64,000 nucleotides of DNA from Thelephora terrestris (GCA_015956445.1 WIUZ02000005.1:2294001-2358000), one strand, 5' to 3'; shown: positions 24,277 to 37,135, numbered from the stretch's first letter. Made by a program: numbers and translations. Notes: generated from the letters alone by a model not told the origin.

Positions 24277-25382
24277 ATGCAGCAATTCGATCTCAAGAAC
24301 CCTCTCCACATGCCGGAGAGGCTCCTCGACATGTTCTTCGAACAGGTCAGTCAAAACCACCACCTCTCGGCGGTTCTTTTCATTGATTAACTCTCTAGTT
24401 GCTCGGCCACCAAGGGCCCGGGAAATTAGCTGGCGAAGTCAAAGACAGGCACGCTTGGATCACGGAAACCTACAGTTCCTACTTGATATGGCTGTCATAT
24501 GCCATATTTGAAACGACCACGACAATAAACGGGTTGCTCTTAAAAAAGGAGAACCTGACGCCGGCCACGAATGCACATAAGAAGTATCTGAAAGAGGCGC
24601 CTTTGGAACTGATACAAGCGTACATCAATTGGGTGAGATGTTCTCTTGTTACCTTTCTTTCGGCTTATTGACTGATAAAATAAATTAAGGCCACACCGAA
24701 GAAAAGGGCTACCCTCTGGAGGGAGTACTATGAGGGGCGCTATATCGACTACTTCATCTCCCCGGTCCATTTCTGGTTCTTCGCTCACTGTGTACTGAGC
24801 CAGCCGAACCGACCCCGTTCCCCCCGCTCGATGGACGACTTCTTTCTACACCCGCTCTTCCTTCCTGCTGACACCAGGTACCACGCATCACTCGTCGTCC
24901 CCGAGTACTTTTTCAAACCCCCTGCGGACTTCGCCGGATTACGCAACCCGAGATCCGCTTTCTACTACGTATTCCCAAACTTCGCCCCCAATCTATTCGA
25001 CTACGCCAGGAAGTCTCTCCAATCTGAGATGATGCCATTCGCCGATTTCTACCTCCCGCTCAACCAGCCGTGGTCGGTAGGAGCGGGGTTTGAAGGCACG
25101 GATCCGTATCCGTTCATTGAGCCGGATCCGGTTGTGAAGAGAAACTGGCGCTGGGCAGATATGTTGGTAATGTTGTATGGTTTGAGTAATTCTCCCATGC
25201 GAGGGCGACCACGGTGGTGCGGGCCTGCTCCGCGGAGGCTGAACGCCACCGCGAGAGAGCCTGGGCAGGGTGACGACGTTAGCAGGGAAATCGTGGCATA
25301 CATTGACAACTTCGGTAGGATGGCGAAAGAATGGTACAGGATCTTCATTTCTGAATCACGCGCTTCGCAGTCCACCAGATGA
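24277..25382 (+). CDS. Unrecognised fungal protein, about 330 aa
   Basis: Three exons with clean phase-0 joins: 24277-24345, 24399-24632, 24690-25382. The protein begins MQQFDLKNPLHMPERLLDMF and contains Trp/Tyr/Phe-rich segments (WREYYEGRYIDYFISPVHFW, FFLHPLFLP, YYVFPNFAPNLFDYARK, ADFYLPLNQPWSVGAGFEG). There is no signal peptide and no clear membrane span. The even codon usage, TATA box and perfect splice phases say it is a real gene. No domain was recognised; it resembles the lineage-restricted proteins common in Agaricomycetes. Confidence 0.75.
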
Positions 25383-25538
25383 TCGAGTCGTCAATGCTGT
25401 TGTCGAGCTTTTTCATACCCAGCGGTTCGTGACGTTTGTGTAGATATCTTATTTACTAGTAGTATGTACCCCCCACAAATCGAATCATCCTGCATCCTTT
25501 CGTGAGATAAAAATTAAGGCGTACTGGAGAATATCTGG

Positions 25539-26125
25539 TTAAAACAAGCCAAGCGGAGGTCTGTCTCCCGCAACAATGGTACGCTCAATCATAAGTTGAG
25601 TCGCCAAGACCACTGTCAGCGATACAACAAAGCCGCTGTTTCGCAGGTCACTCATCTCTTTTTAACGTGCGTGGTCGCGCGGTCGCGCGGTCTTTGATTT
25701 CTCAGGCTCTTGGGAAACGCAAGTAAGGGACTAACTTACGGCAAGCGACGGTTGGAAGATGCTCGTGGGTAGTAGGTCGGCTTGATGGGGTAGTTTGGCG
25801 GGATTTGCTCGGGGGCGGGAGGAAGATAATCGCCGTCGTTGCGAGTCCTCTGAGTTCGTAGATTATCCGACCTCGAAAACTTCAAGGAGACAGGTCGATC
25901 GTCACTGCAGAAATTGAATCTAGGGTCCGAGAGGCCTTCGGGGCCGAGATGGAACACATGGAAAGGGAGGTATGGGCAGGCACGTATAGGCAGGCAACAC
26001 GCGGCGGGTTCATGGCGTGACGACGAGCTCTCAGATCGAAAGAGACAGTCTTTGCAACAATAAATCCGGGTTAATACACGGAATGGGTCCAGGACGACGC
26101 ATAGCCTTAAGATAGGAGTAGACAA
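25539..26125 (-). CDS. Small Cys-rich protein with C-terminal membrane segment, uncertain
   Basis: Two exons: 25740-26125 and 25539-25635. The apparent stop of the first frame overlaps a consensus donor (GTAAGT at 25739-25734); splicing to CAG|CGG at 25635 keeps phase and adds a hydrophobic tail GFVVSLTVVLATQLMIERT before TAA. The N-terminal half has paired cysteines (YCCKDC, ACCLPIRAC) and the middle is Pro/Tyr-rich (PAPEQIPPNYPIKPTYY). The start ATG at 26125 is the first in frame, but an upstream exon cannot be excluded. No family was recognised. Confidence 0.42.
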
Positions 26126-27332
26126 GATCCGTCGGACTATAGGTCACAAGGTGGGAGAAAGGAGGGATAATGTCTGGTTCGGGGATGCCCGTCACGTCCG
26201 CCTCCTGACTTGTTGTAGAGCACGTTAAATCTCAGACATCCTCAGGTACATCCCATAACTCACCAATCCTTCATCATGCGGGGGAGCCAACTACGAAGTC
26301 ACTCCGAGCATAAGGTTTGACACAGCACCGCACAAAGAAGCAGGCCTACACCAGCACATGTTCACGAAGTCGATAACGACAGCAAAGTGGGAGGGATTTC
26401 GGGCCGAGACTCGTGACTGCCGAAGTTGTACAGGTTCAAGCTTCCCTCCAAAAAGAACTCGCGGCGAAATTGGGGGATAAAACAGAGCGCGGGCTTCCGT
26501 TCTGAGGTACAGGCGTCGTCACATTGAGAGTGGGCACATGATAGGGTGGGCGTATTACGATGCTAATGGCGACGTAGTTTTGGCCCTTCCATTCAAGCAT
26601 CCATTGAAGATATGCAAGGGTGGTGAACCTGTTGTTTGGCCGTCCCAACTCCAGGGTCGAGTCGTTAAAGTAAGGCAACAGCCCGTTTCCGGATGGAGCG
26701 AGCATGCAATGTACAACACGATGGCGTTGATAATCGTGTATAAATGAACAGGTGGTACAATAGGTTGTAGAGGGCAGGGCTGAAACGAGTCCCTAAGGCG
26801 CCATGGCTCGCTCTTGTGCTGTGATGGGCGTGGCTGGGGTCAACCTGTGTTCGATCGACTGGTCTCAATCGGTGCGTGGCTGCCGTGCTACGGCAATCCC
26901 AGGGAGCTGCAGGTAGCCGTCTGTCTTCGGCGACTCAAGAGAAACGTTGATGGTGCGCACCAAAAAACCCTCGCACGCGAGATAAACGCGAATACTGCTT
27001 TGACACCCGCTAAGTAACTAACACGTTTTTCGCGAAGGTCCAAACGGAGAGGAACATTGGAATGGCCCGAATGGTCTGCCTGTACCTTACACGGCCATGG
27101 CTTGGGAGGAAGATACACGGTGGAGGCCAGGAATGAGTTGGTCGAACAAAGGGGAGGAACAAAGGACGGGCGCTTAGACAATTGACGGAACACATTGCCG
27201 GCAGGCGGTTTCCGTCCGACTTCATCTCTCACCATTACTTCCACCCATCCTCGTTCCAATCTCACCTCTGTCTCTGTCGTCATCGGCAGGCTGGAGAACA
27301 TCCGCCGCAACTGTTAGCGAATAAACGCACGC
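26126..27332. other. Intergenic region without supported gene
   Basis: Shared upstream region of the small minus-strand gene and the SUN gene. Minus-strand frames at 26436-26705 and 26888-27310 are open but lack splice support or recognisable motifs. Confidence 0.4.
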
Positions 27333-30260
27333 ATGTCATTTACAGCGACTCCGCTGGATCAGAACCGACGAGTCGACCGAAACACGTTTTTCAACAAACA
27401 AGCACAAAACCAACAGACACGCCTAGTCCCAGCATCGTATTCATTTGGGTGAGTGTGTTTACCTCGCGCTCGCGTTCGCATCGGCATTGACGAGACTGAT
27501 CCTCCTTAGCGCCCCGTCTGTTGAGACGCGTTCTCCACCAAAAGTAACCCCTCACAGCCTCGAAGACACTGACGAACCCGCCCTCGTCCGTTTTGCGAAG
27601 CGGAAACAGCAATCGACCACGCAAAAACTCGACCCACAGCGTTGGAACGTCAAGGATACTTCTGTGCAAATCGCGAACGCCTTCCAACAGGCTGTCACCA
27701 CCGAAAACCCCATGCCACCACCCGTACCAATCAACCCAAACGACTCCTGGGCTACCGGGGCCACTCGCAGGACGAATCTACCCCGAAGCACGTCAGTGGA
27801 GTACGAAAAGGAAACCCAGTCGACGGCCACACGACGTCTCAACCCACCTCCCTCCAAACCCCGTCGCCCTATAAGCAAGACTGGATCCACGAATCTGGTT
27901 CCCGACTCTGAAGATGAAGCTCCTCCGACTTACACTCGGGGCAAGAGCCCCTTCGAGCATGTCGCTGACACGGTTCGGTCAATTGTCAACCCCGTCGTCA
28001 GTATCCACATGAAAGCTCGCTCTCCTGAGCGAGAGCAATCGATGGCTAGTTATGATTACGCCTCCGAAGAACGCGATTATCGTAATCAGCCAGCCACGCC
28101 CCAACAAATCCAGAAGAAGGCGCCCGCCTCAAAGCGTAACCGCATTTCTAGCGACAACAAAGCGTACAAACCCACTGCTTCCGACCTAGAAGCGTCTGAC
28201 GATGACTTCATCGATGATGGTCGCAAGAGGAGACGGAAAAAGAAGAGGAACGATTCTGTTGGTGGGCCCCTAACGACTTTGCCTGTTGCTGGTTATGATA
28301 AGAAAAGGCGACGGAAGAAGAATGCCAAGGGCGAGTACATTGATGAGGAGGAGGAGGACAGCGAAACAGACGAGCAGTCCAAGATCAGCGAACATGTACG
28401 TCTCTCACATCACTCTGAAGAGGGGCTCTTGACCCTCAGACCGACCTCCAGCAAGCTGCATCCGTTGCCAGAAACTCGGTACCCCCACAGATCCGAAACT
28501 CCCATCCACCTGAACTCCCGTCCTTCTCCGAACAGTCACTGGAAATGGCTGAGGGTGGGCTTGCTTCAATTCCGGAAATAGAAGAACCATTCGAGACAGA
28601 AGTGGAAACCGACGTTCCCCATTACAAGATACCCGCATCACCCTTCTCTATCGGCGGTTTCCTTGGGAGGGTCGTTAACATCATCCTCCGCTCGATTATG
28701 GGTATAACCTCTTCCGTATTCTCGGTGCTAGGATATATCTCCTGGGCTTCAACTCAAGCGCTAGGAACGATTGTGGACGTTCCGAAGAACCTATGGAAGA
28801 ACTACAGCGGAGCTTTGATCCCCCTTATGGTTCTGGCGCTCGCCGTTTATATACTCCGACTAGGCGGTATTACAACCTCCCGAATTTCTTCCTCCAAACC
28901 CATCGATTACACACCTCCAGAAACCCCCGCTGCAGATATATCCGAGCTTTCCGTCCGTCTCCAGACGCTTGAACGTGCGCTGCATGAGTTCAATGCGGAC
29001 TCCCGACACTCACAACGGCGGATTGAGAACGACCTCACCAAGAGCGTTTCTGAATTCCTGGATAAACTCTCTTCGCTGGACAAACGACTGACAGCTGACG
29101 TCTCCAAGATCGGCGAGTCCGATAGCAAGAACCACCTAATGACGAACAAGGGTATCGATACCATTAAGAAGTCGGTTGAGGATCTGCAGAAGAAAATTCA
29201 GGACGGGACCCTCCCTGGGCAGAAAGGCGGAAAGAACGATGGGACCTCGAAGGAGTTGGAGAAACTATTGGAGCAGCAGCGGGAGGATCTAAAGGCCCAG
29301 TGGAAGTTATTTGAGGAAAGGGTCGGCAGCGTCGAAGTTGACGTCAAGGAGGCTCTCGAATTGGGTAGGTCGGTTTCAAAGTCCGGGCCCGGAAACGCCC
29401 CCGCCTGGTGGAACAAGATCTCTGGCAAGTCAGCATCCGCTGTGACCATCAAGTCTACGGATGGACAAGACGTCACCGCATTGATTCACGAAATGGTTGA
29501 TTCCATCACATCCAATTGGTCGAAGGATATTCTCGCCAGACCCGACTTTGCTCTACATCCTGCAGGCGCCCAAGTTATTCCCTCCTTGACCTCTGCTACC
29601 TACAGCGTTTCGCCGGATAGCATCGTCGGCAAAGCGGTTGGCTTCGTCACCGGCAGTGGGTATGCTGTCGGTTTGTCCCCCATACATGCCCTCCACCCTC
29701 AGAACTACGCCGGTCATTGTTGGCCATTCCAGGGGTCCGAAGGACAGCTTGGGGTTAAGCTCGCTCGAAGGGCTTACGTTTCAGACATCACTATCGACCA
29801 CGTCGCCAAAGAACTCGGCTTCGATCTTCGTTCCACTCCTCGCCAGATGGAAGTCTGGGGTCTCGTTGAGGGCCAGGAAAATCTCGCGAAAGTGGCTGGG
29901 TGGCTAGCCGACCGTCAACGAAGGAGATCCGACGCTTCTGAATCTGGTCTTGCCGTGGATCCCAAGGACGAGGAGTGGGAAGTCCCGAAGCACCTGCCAA
30001 AGGACGCACAATACATCCGCATCGCTAAGTTCCTCTACGACGCCCATTCAACAAGGAATATCCAGACCTTCCCCGTGGATTCAGAAGTGAGGGCCCTGGG
30101 CGTGGACTTTGGAGTGGTTGTGTTGGTGGTCAAGAACAACTGGGGAAGGCCAGAGTTCACCTGTCTGTACCGGTTCAGGGTCCATGGGGATATGTTTGGG
30201 GAGATACCTTCGCTGTACGAACCACCATCGGAAGAGCAGACTAGCGACCAGTCTTCATGA
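27333..30260 (+). CDS. SUN-domain inner nuclear membrane protein (LINC complex)
   Basis: Sad1/UNC-84 family protein, which spans the inner nuclear membrane and binds KASH partners in the perinuclear space, tying chromatin or telomeres to the cytoskeleton. Exons: 27333-27448, 27510-28395, 28491-30260; about 923 aa. The nucleoplasmic half is disordered and has a strong basic cluster (GRKRRRKKKR near residue 286) likely to act as an NLS. Two hydrophobic stretches follow: FLGRVVNIILRSIMGITSSV and the main span ALIPLMVLALAVYIL near residue 450. Then comes a coiled-coil region (about 480-640), and the C-terminal 200 residues form the SUN domain, with GKAVGFVTGSGYAVGLSP, YAGHCWPFQGSEGQLGVKL, ITIDHVAKELGFD and MEVWGLVEG. 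The loop and Cys of the KASH-binding region are present. The start is set by a short first exon MSFTATPLDQNRR. Confidence 0.93.
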
Positions 30261-30792
30261 TTTACCGTGCGACTGGATCCAAGGTTGCCCAAAGGGGCAT
30301 CCCATGAGGCACACGACTTTGCACGACCGCTCATCTCCCTGCTTTCCATGCTTTGTACATGTGTAACTTTCATCTTCCGCACCTACCTTACTTCTGCCTC
30401 CCTGGATCTACTTTCCATTTGCGACATCTCATACCCTCATAGTCCTTGCCAATCGCCCCTTCCTCTCGCACCTCGTTTGGATCGTTTGGTCGTTGATGCT
30501 TTCCGTCCCATTCTTTTTTCTTGTTTTCACTGCGTTAATCCCTATTTCTTTCTCTCCTTTTTATTCTTTCTTATCGACCGTTCCCTGTTTTCCCACCTTC
30601 ACGGATCCTTTGCTTTTCTTTTTTTTTGCTAACCTGCCCACGACGCGACCTTGTAATGACCTAGTAATTAGTCGGGTCTGTTTCGTACTGATAGTTCGGA
30701 ACTGGTCCCCTAGATCGTAGTAACTAGTAGCATCCAGGAGGGCCACAAAGTGTATTCAAATATAACATTTCACAATCTCCATCTCAGCGGCG
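30261..30792. other. Convergent intergenic region, pyrimidine-rich
   Basis: 3' ends of the SUN and P450 genes face each other. A long T/C-rich tract at about 30480-30640 is probably 3' UTR or terminator context for the SUN gene. No coding signal. Confidence 0.5.
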
Positions 30793-33160
30793 TCAGTTTC
30801 TGTGGACCAACGAAACCTTCAGCGGCAACTGAGGGCCTTTGGCTTCCTCCCCTGCTACAATTGGGACGACCAAACCCGGCCTCCACAGAGTTACTGGCTT
30901 ATCCTCCACCTCAAAAAATTGGAACTCTCGGACAACACGAGCTACCAACGCTTGGAGTTGGATGATTCTAGAAAATGCGATGAAGAAGTGAGCATCTGCA
31001 CTGTGTCGGAGATCGTAATAACTCACGCAAACCTCCATCCAACGCAACTTCGAACACCCGCGGAAAATGTAAGCCTATTGAGTGTCTGTTAGCAACCATA
31101 ACCATGCACATGTTGACAGGGATCCTTACATGTTTCCGTAGACCCCAAGGGGAGTCTTTACGCTACTCAGATCCTGTTCGAGCCATCTTTCTGGCCGGAA
31201 CACCTGAGCATCGCTTCCCCAAACATCTGGGTTTCTGTGCGCGTTATGGACATCAGTCCTTCTTCGCACTTCTTTTGGTATTGTATCTCACATGTTGTAA
31301 CCGGATGTAGAGGCGTGGACTATCGTTCCTTTCGGGATATGGAGTTCTTGATACGTCCTCCCTGAGCTACCCACTACCGGGGTTGACAAGGGAAGCACGT
31401 TGTCCTCCGAAGCTTGGCGGATGATGTCCGTCAAGGAACTGTGCATGCGCAGGGTTTCCTGTGCAGTACATTCAGTTGACCCTCTCGTATTTAGCGTACA
31501 CGGGGCGGCTCACCTTGATCACGGCATTTAGATAAGGCATGTTTTCGAGCTCTACGGCGGAAAAATCTATCTTTCCCTTTGCTGAGACGTTTGCATCTAG
31601 TTCTGCGCGGAGTTTGGTCTGGACCTCCGGATTTTTTGCAAGCTCCCACAGGATATAAGCCATCTAAGAGTCGATCAGGTTTTATGCGTAACGAACTGGG
31701 TGAAAGGTCCGAACCGTTTTGGAACTTGCCTCATGACCAGCAAACATAAGCGTTCTAGCAAAATGTCAATCCCTAAAAGCAGTTCAGGACGTTCTCCACC
31801 CACCGAACTTGTGCGATAATTTCATAATCCTCTAACGTCTCGTCTGCCTCATCGCCCCCTTTGACTAATTGAGACGCCAAATTAATGATTCAACCTCGCA
31901 CTTCCGGCCAGGACTTACTGAGAAGACTGAGAACATCTTTGCCTTGGTCCCCGTTTCGCATGTCCTCGCGTTTAGCGTCAATCAAGGTGCGAGCGACGGC
32001 ATGAACCTGCTTCCTATTCTCACGAAGCTTGACGGGACCAGGTGTCTGGTCTCTCTCGAAGAGCCATGATAAAATCCCAGGCGGGAAGTACTGAGCCACA
32101 TCCGAGACGAACAGGTTCACGGGAGGAGGTTTTGTGCCGAAAGCGGCGTTTCTGTGGTCCTGTTGTGAGTAAGCGGGTGGAAATCGAAGTAGGGTTGCAT
32201 ACACGAGGTTAAGATACGTCGTGGTTATGGGGTTATCCAGTCTGTCTAGCGCGCCGAACTCGTACTCAAACACAGCTAACGTGGAGTTGTCACAACCTGC
32301 ACCGGTCTCGTGTCCTTGGAAAACCCTCACCCTTCCCGATCCTACCGAGACGTCAGCCATAGAAAACAGAGCGATGTATGAAATGGACACCCACATGTCA
32401 AGGGCCGCTCGACCAAGCCATTCAGCTATGTCCAGCGTCACTGGCACGCCATCTGGAGCGTTCAAACAGATATCCTTCCACATTCCGTCGAGCTATTTTG
32501 GATTCCATGTAGAGAGAAAAGAATAATCGTGGGAGAGACTTACTTTTTCAATGACCTCTATGAAACGCGGGAGGTACTCTCTTGAAGTAGTCAATCCGAA
32601 TGCTGGCATCATAGCCTTCCTTTGTCGCCTATGGGCCTCACCTATACGTTGGATAAGCTTCAGTCAGAAGAAGGTTTGAAACCTGCCGTACCCTCCACAC
32701 ACAACAGCCCTTTGTCGGTGACTATGGAAGTGGTCTCTCTGCGGATCGGAAGTTTCACGTAGAGGCCGCTTGTAGCTTGTAGGATTTGGTGCAACGCCTT
32801 TGGGTCAGCAACCCAAAGTCGCCCCTCCTTCACTTTCATCAGCGTTCGTTGCTAGTTCGAGCAAGTTTGAATGTACCGATAGAGGCCCTTTGATGCGTAC
32901 AACGCTCCCATACTCCTTCAGAAGACGATCCTCGATGACGCCGCTCTCTGCATGCCACAAAAACTTGAGGTGACCTACGTTGCCAGTTAAGCCAGTGCAA
33001 GACGCGCCAAGTATTGAAGAGTGAGCAAACCCAGGAGAAACGACGCGCAGTCATCAGGGCCACGTATGTCAGAAATAGATGACCTTCTCTGCTTCCTGTA
33101 GAGTAGGCACGCGAGTGAGACAGCCGCGACAACAGTCACCAGCTTGGTAATCCAACCCAT
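30793..33160 (-). CDS. Cytochrome P450 monooxygenase
   Basis: Microsomal heme-thiolate monooxygenase; substrate unknown. It is split by at least nine short introns. Seen in order: N-terminal anchor MGWITKLVTVVAAVSLACLL, proline-region equivalent SDIRGPDD, VADPKALHQILQ, the C-helix motif HRRQRKAMMPAFG with the heme-contacting W/H-R type residues, VLSLLS, the I-helix FAGHEASSKT, the K-helix ETLR (ExxR), VFRPERW, and the heme loop FSAGVRSCVGWRFA (FxxGxRxCxG with the Cys ligand). The C-terminal exon ends KVSLVHRN. The ATG at 33160 is chosen because it opens the membrane anchor. The position of the usual I-helix acid-alcohol Thr is Ala here. No cluster partner genes (terpene or polyketide synthases) are adjacent, so it is more likely a general detoxification or primary-metabolism P450. 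Confidence 0.92.
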
Positions 33161-33419
33161 GTCGCGAAAAGGTGAGCTCTCGATGTTCGCTAGGTCAAAC
33201 GCAAAGTCCAAGGTAGATGTGTCCGACAACTTAGGGTCGCATCCTGGGGCATTCTCCGGGTCCCACACTGCGGTCAATCATCCAGTAGACGCCGAGGCCG
33301 AATGCTTATTGATTCCGAATGATTCCCACGTCTACTCATCATCGCAATCGAGATTCTACTTCGCCGCTAAGGTCTAAGCAAATTAATAGATCGCATCTAG
33401 GATTTCGCACACGCTCGCT

Positions 33420-36400
33420 CTACTCAGCATCTCTCCACGGGCGATCAACGTTTCCGCCTTCGTCATCCGATTCAACGCCCTCAGCGGAAGCTTTTGCAAG
33501 AGCGCGCTCCTGCAACCGGGCAGTCAAAGCGTTCATGTCATCGATCCCAACGTTCCTGTATCCCCCTGCATAGTCTCCTGCCAGGTCAACTTCTTCATCG
33601 TAGTCCCAAGTGATCTCCGCTCCGATACACCCGTTGTTCCTACGGACGTAGTTGAGGAACGAGCGCCACATGGGGTCCAGGGACAGGACCTCAGGATTGC
33701 CAACCACAATCAACAATGCTTTAGCTCGCGTCACAGCAACTAGAAGCGAGTCTCAGATGGCGAGTAGCGGAGGAACCGATTGATGGAACTTACCGTTGAA
33801 TCGACGTGGATGAGCCACGAAGCCGAGAGTATGACGAACATCGTAGTCTATGTATTCAGAGCTGCTTCTCACCGTGGAGATGATAATCACCTTCCGTTCC
33901 TATGTGGATAATTATAATTTTGGACCAGGAAACTGCCTGATTTGTGGCTTACCTGACCCTGGAACTCCTCCACGCTCCCAATCTTGACCTCATCTGCGTA
34001 CCCCCGAAGTGAGGTGCGGACCTTCAGGACTTGGGCATGATATGGAGTTATAATTCCTAGTGGCAATCAGGATACACTTCACAATGTGGGACAACGGCAG
34101 CCGTACCGATTTCGTGATCCGCTGGGACAGAATATCAGTGACCCGGATTCACTCATGATAAGATATGAAACGAACTGGTTCTGTACTTCTCCTTGAGCTT
34201 CATCACATAGTCCTTGATTTGGGTGACCTCGTCGACGTTGAAGAAAGACGGAGAGGACGCGTCGCGATCGTCTTTCCCCACAATTCCGTGGAACAAAATC
34301 GGGAATCGAGGGTTCGGAAGAATGGCTTTATTGATGAATGAATCGATTACTTGACGTGATGCGAAAGCCTGGAGGTCTCCTCGGTAAAAGCTCTCGTTGG
34401 GGAACTTAAGAATCGCCTCGTGGGACCTGAAGTTCTTCACGAGCTTGACAACGCTGGGGAAAATAGAGCCTAAGCGGACTGTGGGCTTGTAACGAACAAG
34501 AATCGACGAACCTGATGCCGTAGTCCTGCTTCTCATCATAGCCTTCTCGAATCATCAGCCGCTCGAGATAACTGGTCTCAAGTCCCAGTGCCCTCGCAAC
34601 ATTTGATCGGATGATTGGGCCAAGCTGTTTATGATCACCGGAGAGGACCACTCTCGTGGAGTTGTCCGCCATTGTCTTCACAGCGATCATAACCTCCGGT
34701 TCGGTGGCTTGGCCAGCCTCATCGATGAAAATGTGCCCAAAGTGGCCACGTTGCATGGCTATCCCGTGGAAAACTGATGCGGACACGCAGGTGGAGACTA
34801 TCACCCTGAACCTTGTCATCCTGGACATAGGTGGGACGGTGTACGTTTGTTCGACCCGACAAGTATAGTTCTCCAACTTGCTTGAGCAAGCTTCTTTCGA
34901 ACGAGATGGCGCATAGAATCTGAATAATTCATCCGGAGACAAGACAGTGGCCAACTTCTCCGCAATGATGTCAGCAGCAGAATTACTTGGAGCGCAAGTT
35001 AGGATTTTGGTGAGCGGGTTCTGACGAAGAAGCTGTCGGATGGCTTCAACAATCGTCACGGTTTTGCCGGTCCCGGGACTAGGAAGTGAATGAGACAGGT
35101 CACGGACCAACTGAGGGGAGAATACATACGGGCCAAACACGCAGAAAGGGGGAGAACCCGGAGGAAGCGCCAGGATAGATGCAATCGCCTGAAGTTGCGC
35201 TTCATTCAACCCTATATCCGGGTTATATACCACTCTTCGTATTTCGCGAATGCCTGGACAATTTGTCCCAACAAAGTGTCTCCTATCGGGGAAGAGGATT
35301 CTGTTCTGTTCGAACACAGTGTCCATCGCCTGGTGTTGGCGACGAATCGGGATCCTGTTGAGCCTAAATCGAACGGAAAACTTTTGTCGAGGAGTAGCGA
35401 TCCTGAACGATCCCCCAAAGCAGAGGCCGACTTCGTATTGGCGGAGGACGTGGACAAATCCTTCAAACCACTTGGTTTCTCCATGCGGCTGGACGATTAT
35501 GGTGTCACCTGGAGCGAAAACTCAGCATACATGGCACTGGCAGGCTTGAATAATCCTACCTTTGAGAACACTGGGACGTTTCTCCGCAAGTCCAGGCACT
35601 GCCAAACTGTGTACTATTTGGGACACAGTAATGACGAAGAGTGAGAGAAATCTTACTAGTAGTAACGTCCGTGCTGTTGCAGCTCTCCGTCAGGAATGTC
35701 GTATCGCTCGAGATCCTTCCTGGAAGAGAGGCATCAGAAGGATTTAGAGAACATGAACTCGCATGTGCGTACTCCATCTGAAATTCCTCAGCCCAAAGCA
35801 GAACTTTGAAGTGTCGGCCATAGTTAGCGGCGTCGAACGTCCGGGGGAGTGCGCTGCGCTGGATATTCTCAATCTGGGCCTTGGTTGTCCCGTACTTCAA
35901 TAAGAGGGTGATGTATGGAGGTATCTCGGCGGGGGGTAGTGACACCTTCCACCTGATCGCCGTGTTGGATTCAGGCGCCTACGACAGCAAGTCAGAATCG
36001 CCCACATCACATGGCCGAGACGAACTTACCACACCTGGCACCACCTCATTTACAGGAGCGCGTTTTGTACGCCTACGCGGGACGTATGGCGCGGTGGGAC
36101 GGAGGGTGGCATGATCCTCCCGACTACCAACTATCGCACGAAGAGGCCGAACGATCACGAACTCTTTCCCCAGTTGGGTATCTTCGAAAATAATTTCCGC
36201 GCGATCTTCGTAGCGGCCACGATAGGACTGAGTGAAGTCGATGGTGACACGTGTCTCCCGGCCATAGATGATCTTATTTGCCGTGAAGTCCACGGAGAAG
36301 CTTTGAGTACAGCTGTAAGTGACCCCGACAAGATATTAAGCGGAAAGAGACTCACGGAGAAATCCGGCCGCGGTTGGAGGTCGAAGTCAACTTCACGTCG

Positions 36401-36861
36401 ACCAAATGCACATTGGAGTACGGAACGGAAGTTGCGATCACGAACGTTATGCGCCTTCCAACCTGAGCCTCCTCGACCTCAATTATTCCAAAATCAACAC
36501 CCTCCGCAGCCGAAACGGAAACCCCATGCTTGTCCTTCTCCGCCTCTCCGAGTAGTGACTTGAAGGCGAGGAACCGTTGTTTGTTCGCGTGTCTCCTCGT
36601 GCGTTGGTGCCGCTCCCAATTGTTATTGAAAATAGGCATCTGACAAAGCTCGCAAAACTCTGTGTCAATGCCGTGCGCCTGGGCGTGAGCGACTCTCTGC
36701 AGAGTCTTCCGGTGATTCTTGCCAGCCAAGTGGGCTTGGTAAGAATCTCCAGTGAGGCACACCACGCTGCACGCTTCACAGATGTGAATGTCGTGGTGGA
36801 AGCGACAGAGATCATCATTGCAGCTTCCAGTGTTCAAGAGGGTACGACAGACGCCGACCAT
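33420..36861 (-). CDS. MOV10/SDE3-like SF1 RNA helicase with N-terminal zinc fingers
   Basis: Superfamily 1B (Upf1-like) RNA helicase of the MOV10/Armitage/SDE3 group, which acts in RNA silencing and RNP remodelling. Start MVGVCRTLLNTGSC at 36861. The N-terminal exon has a CCCH finger (C-x8-C-x4-C-x3-H starting at the fifth residue), then two U1-type C2H2 fingers (CEACSVVC..H..H and CELCQMPIF..H..H). A beta-rich MOV10 region follows (ADHEIG-type joins were checked). Helicase motifs: motif I split by an intron and restored as GPPGTGKT (about 35080-35150), Q-region LNEAQLQAI, DEAG box in IFIDEAGQATEPEVM, LSGDHKQLGPI, motif V EEFQGQERKVIIIS, and motif VI NVAVTRAKALLIVVG. The C-terminus ends DRPWRDAE. 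At least eight introns. It sits directly downstream of CDC16 on the same strand, 274 bp apart. Confidence 0.92.
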
Positions 36862-37135
36862 GACAAGCTGAATGGAGGATAAAAAGTGTGGCGGGGGTCG
36901 AGGGAACAAATCCAAGCCGGATCTTATAAAATCCAGCGCCTGGACAAGCAGCCGCCCACTAGGCTCCCACTAGTGGGTATGGTTGACCTCCTATCCAGCC
37001 ACACTTTTTGGGTGGTTACAGTGTACCTGAACGTGTTGTTGTCGCAGGCGAATGGCTGTTTGAGGGATCTCATCGTCTCATTTTTATCATTTATGGGATA
37101 CAGACCTCCAAGACAACATCTACCAGCTCGTGCAA

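Noticed and set aside
33161-33277. Longer N-terminus for the P450 (MTAVWDPENAPG)
   Set aside because: P450 anchors start close to the membrane span; the ATG at 33160 gives this directly, and the extension is in the promoter.
30793-36861. Secondary-metabolite cluster around the P450
   Set aside because: Neighbours are a SUN protein and an RNA helicase; no synthase, transporter or regulator typical of such clusters is adjacent.
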